Shown piece after piece: positions 1 to 5,126 of a stretch of DNA of 7,032 bases (its first letter is position 1; every line of letters begins with the position of its first letter). The stretch is from Gemmatimonadales bacterium (GTDB taxonomy: Bacteria; Gemmatimonadota; Gemmatimonadetes; Gemmatimonadales; GWC2-71-9): assembly GCA_013813145.1 (NCBI GenBank), contig JACCSE010000246.1:1-7032 (forward strand), in the 5' to 3' direction. The position numbers were made by a program, and so were the translations under genes. Under the pieces are notes generated by a model. The model saw only the letters and a program-made list of their open reading frames with translations, was not told the origin of the DNA and did not search any database.

Positions 1-2
1 GT

Positions 3-113
3 GACGACCCCGAAGATCCTGAAGACCCCGTGGTATGCTACGGGATCTTCCTGCCACTGTCGCCGGACGAGGGCAACTTTGGTGGTACGGTGACGATTAG
101 CCCAACCTTCTGA
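3..113 (+). CDS. Possible 3' end of an unidentified gene (partial)
   Basis: An open frame runs from the left window edge to a TGA at 111-113 and gives a 36-residue C-terminus. It opens with an acidic, proline-spaced stretch (DDPEDPEDP) followed by alternating hydrophobic and small residues (YGIFLPLSP, GGTVTISPTF) that look like beta strands. I do not recognise the family. The stop lies only nine bases from the argR stop on the other strand, so the two genes would be convergent with almost no spacer. Of the other two plus frames, one stops within about 20 bases and the other reads on to a TGA near position 91 with a less protein-like product. A short open frame in high-GC DNA can occur by chance, so the call rests on composition and position only. 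Confidence 0.4.
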   Translation, partial: DDPEDPEDPVVCYGIFLPLSPDEGNFGGTVTISPTF

Positions 114-122
114 TCGCGGGGC

Positions 123-569
123 TTACCCCGAGGCCAACCGGCGCATCCGCCGCAACACGCGGCGCTGCGCCGGTTCGTCTTTGACGGCCAGGAAGATCGT
201 GTCGTCTCCGGCAATGGTGCCCACCACGTCGGGCCAGGCGAGACGATCCAGGGCCACGGCCACGCGATTGGCCTCGCCCGGCGGCGTGTGCACCACGACG
301 AGTGACCCGCCGGCCGGCTCAGCCGTCAACACTCCCTCAGCGATGCGCCGCTCGTCCGGGTCCGCCACGGCGGCTCCGGGAAGCGGGCGGCGGTAGGTGC
401 CGTCCGCCTTCACCAGCCTGAGCGCCGCGATATCGCGGCTCACTGACGACTGCGTCACCTCCCATCCCTCCGCCGCCAGCGCTTCGGCCAGCTCCTCCTG
501 GGTCCGGATCGCGCGGGTGGAGATGAGCTCGAGGATCTTGAGGTGACGCTTGCGCCGGTCGGCGGTCAT
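123..569 (-). CDS. argR: ArgR family arginine repressor
   Basis: This 148-residue protein has the usual ArgR length. The N-terminal winged helix-turn-helix covers about residues 5-65, with the recognition-helix motif TQSSVSRDIAALRLVK at 39-54. The C-terminal oligomerisation and arginine-binding domain holds TPPGEANRVAVALD (95-108) and GTIAGDDTIF (117-126). The Asp-Asp pair at 122-123 corresponds to the known arginine-binding acidic residues. Family proteins form hexamers that bind ARG boxes when arginine is present and repress arg genes. The ATG at 569 overlaps the argH stop as ATGA, which implies translational coupling. A G-rich stretch lies 15-20 bases upstream, too far to be a strong ribosome binding site. 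The frame stays open far upstream inside argH, but that part has no ArgR similarity and is a shadow. Placement as the last gene of the operon suggests autoregulation; its operator would lie upstream of argC, outside the window. Confidence 0.95.
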   Translation of the reverse strand: MTADRRKRHLKILELISTRAIRTQEELAEALAAEGWEVTQSSVSRDIAALRLVKADGTYRRPLPGAAVADPDERRIAEGVLTAEPAGGSLVVVHTPPGEANRVAVALDRLAWPDVVGTIAGDDTIFLAVKDEPAQRRVLRRMRRLASG

Positions 570-1933
570 CGGCCGGCCAGCCTCCCCATCGCCGCGTCGA
601 AGCGCCGACGCTGACGGCCGCCCCACGCTCGGGCCCTGCGGAGTCGGGTTCTTGCCTCGGCCAGCCCGAGATCGCCCAGTCCGCCGGTGGAGCGCCGGCG
701 GGCCACGAGCCTCGCGGGCGATGGCGCCGCGAACAACTCTTCCCGCGCCAGCGCCTCCTTCACCTCCCGGTAGGCGAGGCGGAACGGCCGACCTCCCTCC
801 ACCCGGCGCATCACCTCGTCGGTGGCGAGCGCGCCGCCCGCGAGCGCCGCGGCGCAGCGGGCCCGGTCGAGCCCGAGTCTCGGCACGGCGCCGGCCAGCG
901 CTTCGAGCATTCCCGCGGTGCGCTCGACCCCGCGCATCAGCGGCTCCTTGAGGAGCTGGAAGTCCCGGTGGTAGCCGCTCGGCAGCCGGCCCTTGATCTG
1001 GAGCACGGCGACCAGATCGGCTTCGACGGCGCCCGCCCGCCCCCGGGTGAGCTCGAAGAGGTCGGGGTTCCGCTTGTGGGGCATGATGCTGCTCCCGGTC
1101 GCCAACTCGGCCGGCAGGATGAGATAGCCGAACTCTTCCGCGCTGTACAGAATGACGTCCTGAGAGAGCCGGGCCAGATCGTGCGCCACCTGGGTGCACC
1201 AGAACAGGGCCGCGGCCTCCAGCTTGCCGCGGCCGCCCTGTACCGTGGCGACGTTCCGGTCGAGGCCGCGGAAGCCGAGCGCACGCGCCGTGGTCTCCCG
1301 CCGGAGCGGGAGGGGAACGCCGTAGCCCGCCGCGCTTCCCAACGGAGAGCGGTCCACCTGCACCCACAGCGCGTCGAGCCCCTCGACCGTGTCGAGCAGT
1401 CCCTCGGCGTACGCTCCGGCCCACAGCCCGATCGAGGACGGCATCGCCCGCCGCTGGTGGGTGTAGCCGGGCCACAGCACCGCGCGGTGCCGGCCGGCGA
1501 AATCCAGCAGCGCCTCGATCAGGGACAGGGCTCCAGCGTGGAGGTGCAGCAGGCGGTCTTTCAGGTAGAGTCGGAGGTCGCAGGCCACCTGGTCGTTGCG
1601 CGAGCGTCCGGTATGGAGCCGCTCGCCGCTCCCGGGATAGCGGCGGGTGAGCCAGTCCTCGACCGCGCTGTGCACGTCCTCCTGCGCCGGCCGGACGTCT
1701 AGCCGCCCTGTGTCAACCGACTTGAGCGCCAGCCTGAGGCCCCTGCGGAGCCTGGCATGGTCGCGGGCGGTGAGGAGGCCGGCGGCCCGCAAGCCTTCGA
1801 TATGGCCCAGGCTGCCGAGCACGTCCCAGCGAAGCAGCCGGGCGTCCCAGGGCCGGTCCTCCGCCGTGGTGTACTCGAGGAGGCGCCGGTCGACTCCGGC
1901 ACCGGTCCCCCAGAGCGTGGCATGGGGCGACAC
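566..1933 (-). CDS. argH: Argininosuccinate lyase
   Basis: This 455-residue protein is a full-length member of the fumarase/aspartase superfamily. It splits argininosuccinate into arginine and fumarate, the final pathway step, as a cytoplasmic homotetramer. The three family regions are present: TGRSRNDQV (108-116), the catalytic histidine region GYTHQRRAMPSS (156-167), and the mobile signature loop GSSIMPHKRNPD (280-291) with the catalytic serine. The loop has MPHKRNP where many ArgH proteins have MPQKKNP. As I recall, His here is normal for Bacteroidetes-type ArgH and for PurB, so this is probably a lineage marker. A later ArgH hallmark, LATDEVMRRVEGGRPFRLAYREV, lies after residue 385. The GTG at 1933 is the farthest upstream start in frame. 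Only a weak purine-rich sequence precedes it, because the palindromic repeat ends 13 bases upstream. The stop overlaps the argR ATG. Confidence 0.95.
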   Translation of the reverse strand: MSPHATLWGTGAGVDRRLLEYTTAEDRPWDARLLRWDVLGSLGHIEGLRAAGLLTARDHARLRRGLRLALKSVDTGRLDVRPAQEDVHSAVEDWLTRRYPGSGERLHTGRSRNDQVACDLRLYLKDRLLHLHAGALSLIEALLDFAGRHRAVLWPGYTHQRRAMPSSIGLWAGAYAEGLLDTVEGLDALWVQVDRSPLGSAAGYGVPLPLRRETTARALGFRGLDRNVATVQGGRGKLEAAALFWCTQVAHDLARLSQDVILYSAEEFGYLILPAELATGSSIMPHKRNPDLFELTRGRAGAVEADLVAVLQIKGRLPSGYHRDFQLLKEPLMRGVERTAGMLEALAGAVPRLGLDRARCAAALAGGALATDEVMRRVEGGRPFRLAYREVKEALAREELFAAPSPARLVARRRSTGGLGDLGLAEARTRLRRARAWGGRQRRRFDAAMGRLAGR

Positions 1934-1946
1934 GGATGCTGCGTCG

Positions 1947-2011
1947 TCACCCTGAGCGGAGCGAAGGGGGCATGATCACGGTCATGCCCCCTTCGCTTCG
2001 CTCAGGATGAC
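1947..2011. repeat. CHPERSEG-type palindromic repeat, copy 1 (argE'-argH junction)
   Basis: Two 30-base arms (1947-1976 and 1982-2011) form an inverted repeat around a 5-base loop, matching at 28 of 30 positions. Each arm follows the consensus GTCAYCCTGAGCGRAGCGAA, then GGGGGCATGA. In minus-strand RNA one mismatch becomes a G-U pair and the other is A-C, so a very stable hairpin is expected. The element contains the last nine codons and the TGA of the upstream deacylase gene and ends 13 bases before the argH start. A second copy lies at 4021-4090. Arms of this type read as RCHPERSEGG or VILSEAKGA depending on frame; I recall such peptides recurring in environmental high-GC genomes. No transposase is associated, so it resembles a REP or MITE-like dispersed element. 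Confidence 0.92.
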
Positions 2012-3079
2012 AGCGCTCGCGAGATACGCGCGGACCAGATCGGCGTAGAAGCGCCGCGCCGCGCTTACTTCGGGAAGGTCCACGTATTCGTCGGGCGTGT
2101 GCGACCGGCGGCTGGTGCCGGGGCCGCACTTGATCGTGTCCGCCTGGCGAAGGGAAACCCAGTCGGAGCAGGTCGGGCTACCGAAGACCCGGGCCTCGGG
2201 GCGAACCCGGAGTGCCGCCTTCAGCAGGCGGGATCCTGCCGGCGTCTCACAAGGCACCAGGCGCCGCGAAGTAATGACGACGCTCGATGCCAGCGAGTGC
2301 TGGAGCACCTGGGCGATCTCCTCGTGGGTCCAGTCGGGAGTGCTGCGGACGTCGAGCACGGCCCTGGCCACCGGTGGCGTGACGTTCCGCCCGACTCCCG
2401 CCTCGAGCATCGTCGGTGTCGCCGTGGTCTTGCCGAGCACGGGATGGCTCCGCCCGTCGAACAGGTGGTCGAGCTCCAGCAGGTCGCGGGCAAGGAGCAG
2501 GGCGGCGTTGCGAAATTCGCCGTCGGCCGAGGCGTAGCCCGCGTGCCGCTGGTCACCTTCGGCCACGAGATCCACCATCATCAGCCCGCGCTGCGCGGTG
2601 GCGACGTCGAGGTTGGTCGGCTCGCCGACGACCGCGGCGTCGATCCCGCCGGCGGCCTCGACGGCGCGGTCCATCGTGCTGTGCTTGGTCTCCTCGCCGT
2701 ATCCCAGGATGACGAGCAGCCGGCCGGCGTCGAGCCCGCCGGTATCGACCACGTCCCGGGCGGCGTACATCATCGCCGCCACTGACGCCTTGGCATCGCC
2801 CGAGCCTCGGCCGTACAGCCGGGTGCCGTCCACCACCGGCGCGAAAGGATCGCGGGTCCAGCCCGCACCCGGCGGCACCACGTCGAGGTGGGAGACCAAC
2901 GCCACCGTGGCTCCGGGGTCCCGTCCCCGCACTTCCAGCCGTACCGAAGTGTCGTCGCGCACGGTCTCCACGCCCCAGCTCCGGGCGGTCTCTTCGGCCA
3001 GGGCAGCGACCGCCGCCTCGTTGCCGCTCACGGAAGGAGTGGACACCAGGCGCTCGAGCAGCTCCAGCTCACCCGGCAA
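1982..3079 (-). CDS. argE': M20 family deacylase, probable N-acyl-citrulline (acetyl or succinyl) deacylase
   Basis: This 365-residue protein is an ArgE/DapE/LysK-type M20 metallopeptidase. The di-metal site is complete: SHLDVVP with His64 and Asp66, GRGSGDAKAS with bridging Asp95, GYGEE with catalytic Glu129 and metal-binding Glu130, VGEPT with Glu153, and SHTPDEY with His327. His179 in the central lid domain matches the conserved dimer histidine. Because the neighbour ArgF' is an acyl-ornithine transcarbamylase, the likely substrate is N-acetyl- or N-succinyl-citrulline rather than acetylornithine, as in Xanthomonas and Bacteroides. The start is TTG at 3079: a TAG lies just two codons upstream in frame, and GGGGG sits six bases before the TTG. 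It overlaps the argB stop by 11 bases. Residues 357-365 (VILSEAKGA) and the stop are encoded by the palindromic repeat, so the native C-terminus was probably different. Confidence 0.88.
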   Translation of the reverse strand: MPGELELLERLVSTPSVSGNEAAVAALAEETARSWGVETVRDDTSVRLEVRGRDPGATVALVSHLDVVPPGAGWTRDPFAPVVDGTRLYGRGSGDAKASVAAMMYAARDVVDTGGLDAGRLLVILGYGEETKHSTMDRAVEAAGGIDAAVVGEPTNLDVATAQRGLMMVDLVAEGDQRHAGYASADGEFRNAALLLARDLLELDHLFDGRSHPVLGKTTATPTMLEAGVGRNVTPPVARAVLDVRSTPDWTHEEIAQVLQHSLASSVVITSRRLVPCETPAGSRLLKAALRVRPEARVFGSPTCSDWVSLRQADTIKCGPGTSRRSHTPDEYVDLPEVSAARRFYADLVRAYLASAVILSEAKGA

Positions 3080-4004
3080 GGTCTACCCCCAGGTACGTCG
3101 CCTTCTCCTTGCGGCCGACGATCATGGTGCCGCAGCCGGCGCCGGTGAAGACCTCGAGCAGGAGCGCGTCGGGAGCGCGACCATCGATGATGTGAGTTCG
3201 CTCCACCCCACCGGTTGCCGCCCGAATGCAGGCCTCCACCTTGGGTCGCATCCCGCCCGCAAGCACGCCGCTGGCCATGAGCCCGGCGAGGTCGTCGGGG
3301 TCGGCGAAGGTGACGAGCGTGGTGGGGTCGTTCCGGTCGCGCAGCACGCCGGGGGCACCGGTGAGGAAGATGAGCTTCTGCGCCCGGAGCGCCACCGCGA
3401 GCGACTCGGCCACGGTGTCGGCGTTCACGTTGTAGATCTCACCATCGTCGCCGCCCGCCAGGCTGGCTACGACCGGCATGAAGCGCGCCTCCATGAGAGT
3501 GAGGAGGATGCGGGGGTCCACCCGGTCCACGTCGCCCACGTGCCCGTAGTCCACTCGGACGGTCTCGCCGCCATCCTCCACCACCTGCATCGGCGGGCGG
3601 CGATGGGCCGCGATCAGCTCGGCGTCCACCCCGCTCAGTCCGACCGCCTGCACCCGGTGCGCCCGCAACGCGGCGAGGAGGTCGGTGTTGAGCTGGCCGG
3701 CATAGACCATCTTGACCACCTCGAGCGCCGCATCGTCGGTGACCCGGCGCCCCGCCACCATCTTCGGCTCGACGCCGAGCCGCCGGCTCAACGCCGAAGC
3801 CTGCGGCCCGCCCCCATGCACCACCACGAGGCGAATGCTGAGCGAGGAGAGCAGGGCGAGCTGCGCGGTGACCTTCTCCAGCACCTCCGGCTCGCCCACG
3901 ACGTCCCCGCCGAGCTTGACCACGAAGACCTGGTCGCGATAGGCGCGGACGTAGCGGAGGGCGCCTTTCAGGCCGGCGATGCCCTTCGAGGTGTCGAGCG
4001 TCAC
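3069..4004 (-). CDS. argB: N-acetylglutamate kinase family protein (N-acylglutamate 5-kinase)
   Basis: This 311-residue amino acid kinase phosphorylates the gamma-carboxyl of N-acylglutamate. Visible motifs in order are VVKLGG with Lys30, VVHGGGPQ (61-68), the AGRRVTD strand with Arg87, VGLSGVDAEL (121-130), IYNVNADTVAE (190-200) with the paired Asn, FLTGAPGVL (213-221), GGMRPK with Lys255, and HIIDGR (271-276). About 25 residues precede the KLGG strand and include a probable helix (LKGALRYVRAYRDQ). The C-terminal segment EVFTGAGCGTMI (284-295) matches the EhFTxxGxGTxI pattern. As I recall, both mark arginine-inhibitable hexameric kinases. The start is GTG at 4004, with GGAG six bases upstream; the ATG two bases earlier is followed directly by a stop. 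It is longer than the roughly 258-residue E. coli enzyme. If the pathway is succinylated, its substrate would be N-succinylglutamate. Confidence 0.95.
   Translation of the reverse strand: MTLDTSKGIAGLKGALRYVRAYRDQVFVVKLGGDVVGEPEVLEKVTAQLALLSSLSIRLVVVHGGGPQASALSRRLGVEPKMVAGRRVTDDAALEVVKMVYAGQLNTDLLAALRAHRVQAVGLSGVDAELIAAHRRPPMQVVEDGGETVRVDYGHVGDVDRVDPRILLTLMEARFMPVVASLAGGDDGEIYNVNADTVAESLAVALRAQKLIFLTGAPGVLRDRNDPTTLVTFADPDDLAGLMASGVLAGGMRPKVEACIRAATGGVERTHIIDGRAPDALLLEVFTGAGCGTMIVGRKEKATYLGVDLAG
3086..3090 (-). promoter_or_regulatory. Ribosome binding site for the TTG-started deacylase gene
   Basis: A GGGGG run on the minus strand sits six bases (TAGACC) before the TTG at 3079. An in-frame TAG closes the frame two codons upstream, so this site supports TTG as the start. 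It lies inside the last codons of argB, consistent with coupled translation. Confidence 0.5.
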
Positions 4005-4014
4005 ATGGTTCTCC
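4004..4014 (-). promoter_or_regulatory. argB ribosome binding site and overlapping ATG-TGA start-stop
   Basis: GGAG (4014-4011) precedes the GTG start of argB by six bases. The spacer ends in an ATG whose next codon is TGA, so the bases ATGTGA contain a one-codon minimal frame overlapping the real GTG start. Ribosomes beginning at the ATG would stop at once and could re-initiate on the GTG. Confidence 0.55.
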
Positions 4015-4020
4015 GTATCC

Positions 4021-4090
4021 TTGTCATCCTGAGCGGAGCGAAGGAGCCATGCCTCAGATCATGTCCCCTTCGCCTCGCTCAGGGTGACAA
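4021..4090. repeat. CHPERSEG-type palindromic repeat, copy 2 (argF'-argB gap)
   Basis: An imperfect inverted repeat with outer arms beginning TTGTCA and ending TGACAA fills most of the 102-base gap between argF' and argB. The arms share the core CCTGAGCG..GCGAAGG and differ at about five of 31 positions, around a short central loop near 4052-4059. It is more diverged between arms than copy 1 (1947-2011), and its left arm reads AAGGAGCCATG where copy 1 reads AAGGGGGCATG. It encodes nothing on the coding strand and lies between the TGA of argF' and the ribosome binding site of argB. Confidence 0.9.
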
Positions 4091-4106
4091 CGCATCTCGC
4101 TTCCGT

Positions 4107-5126
4107 TCAGCTCGGGCTTCCCAGCAGTTCGAGCAACAACGCCCGCTGCGCGTGCAACCGGTTCTCCGCCTGGTCGACTACCACCGAATTGGGGCCGTCC
4201 AGCACCGCATCGTCGATCTCGACGTTGCGGCGAACCGGGAGGCAGTGCATCACGATTCCACGGCTCCCGCGGGTGGAGCGGAGGCGGCTGGGGGTGAGGC
4301 GCCAGTCGCGGAGCCCGGAGCGCTGCGCCGCCTCCTCTTCGGGGCGGCCATAGAGCTTGACCGAGCCCCACGACTTCACGTAGACCGCGTCGGCGCCGAC
4401 CAGCGCCTCGTCGGGGTCGTCGATGATGTGGACGAACTCGCCGCCGGCCTGCTGCGCGATGCGGCGGATGAGCGCCGTGTCCTCCGGATCCAGCTCGTAT
4501 CCCTCGGGCCGCGCGATCACGATCTCCATGCCGAGCCGGGCGGCGGCGAGGGCGGCGCTCGCCGGGACGGCGGTCGGAAGCGCCTTGGGATGCCAGGCCC
4601 AGGTGAGCACGAACCGCTTGCCGGCGGTCTCTCCCAGCTTCTCCCGCAGGGTCATCGCGTCCGCCAGCGCCTGGCAGGGATGCCGGCGGGCGGACTCCAG
4701 GTTGATGACCGGCTTCTCCGAGTGGCGGGCGAAGTCGCGCACGATGGCGTCGCGGCGCGCGACAACCCAGTCGTTCCCCCGGGGAAAGGCACGGATGCCG
4801 AGCCCGTCGGCGTAGCGGCCGAGGACCCGCGCGGCCTCGACGAGGTGCTCGACCCGATCGCCATCCATCACGGCGCCGGGTTCGGTCTCCAGCGACCAGC
4901 TTCCCTTCCCCGGCTCGAGCACCACCGCGTGCCCGCCGTGGAGGAACATCGCCGCCTCGAAACTGGCGCGGGTGCGGAGGCTCGGATCCAGGAACACCAT
5001 CGCCAGCACCTTGCGCTCCAGTCCGCCGCTGATCTCTCCTCGCTTGACCCGGGCCGCGAGCTGGAGCAACTCCTCCACCTGGTCGCTTCCCCAGTCCTCC
5101 AGGGCGAGAAAGTCGCGCTTGGTCAC
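4107..5126 (-). CDS. argF': N-acylornithine transcarbamylase, probably N-succinylornithine-specific
   Basis: This 339-residue transcarbamylase transfers carbamoyl from carbamoyl phosphate to an N-acylated ornithine. The carbamoyl-phosphate loop SLRTR is at 49-53, HPCQ at 149-152 and HCLPVRRN at 294-301. It aligns without gaps over the first 120 residues to Xanthomonas campestris acetylornithine transcarbamylase as I recall it, sharing GGHAVVL, VMDGD and RAFP..DW. It is not a classic OTCase. The X. campestris Glu92 position is Val92 (GDRVEH), where Bacteroides succinylornithine transcarbamylase has Pro (GDKPEH). LETE, HPxxLPxAVP and PEGYELDP also match the Bacteroides enzyme. Lys302 of X. campestris is replaced by Glu303, and a basic insertion (about 280-290) precedes HCLP. 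The GTG start overlaps the argD stop as GTGA and has a near-perfect ribosome binding site. The family is certain; acyl specificity is inferred. Confidence 0.93.
   Translation of the reverse strand: MTKRDFLALEDWGSDQVEELLQLAARVKRGEISGGLERKVLAMVFLDPSLRTRASFEAAMFLHGGHAVVLEPGKGSWSLETEPGAVMDGDRVEHLVEAARVLGRYADGLGIRAFPRGNDWVVARRDAIVRDFARHSEKPVINLESARRHPCQALADAMTLREKLGETAGKRFVLTWAWHPKALPTAVPASAALAAARLGMEIVIARPEGYELDPEDTALIRRIAQQAGGEFVHIIDDPDEALVGADAVYVKSWGSVKLYGRPEEEAAQRSGLRDWRLTPSRLRSTRGSRGIVMHCLPVRRNVEIDDAVLDGPNSVVVDQAENRLHAQRALLLELLGSPS

Noticed and set aside
117..130. Small hairpin CGGGG-CTTA-CCCCG as a terminator for argR
   Set aside because: The stem has only five pairs, there is no T-tract on either side, and the loop holds the argR stop codon, so evidence for termination is too weak.
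570..1475. Upstream extension of the argR frame inside argH
   Set aside because: It is very rich in Arg, Gly and Ala with no ArgR similarity, and it overlaps a well-supported argH. The ATG at 569 gives the normal ArgR length.
1947..2011. Palindromic repeat as an intrinsic terminator or IS end
   Set aside because: There is no T-run after either arm, no transposase and no clear target duplication. The second copy with the same sequence favours a dispersed repeat.
1982..3079. Succinyl-diaminopimelate desuccinylase (DapE) or general peptidase
   Set aside because: The M20 motifs alone cannot exclude it, but the position between argB and argH and overlap with argB point to the arginine pathway.
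4107..5126. Classic ornithine transcarbamylase (ArgF)
   Set aside because: The protein aligns to the acyl-ornithine enzymes (VMDGD, RAFP..DW, HCLPVRRN) instead, and the adjacent deacylase gene fits a pathway in which deacylation follows carbamoylation.
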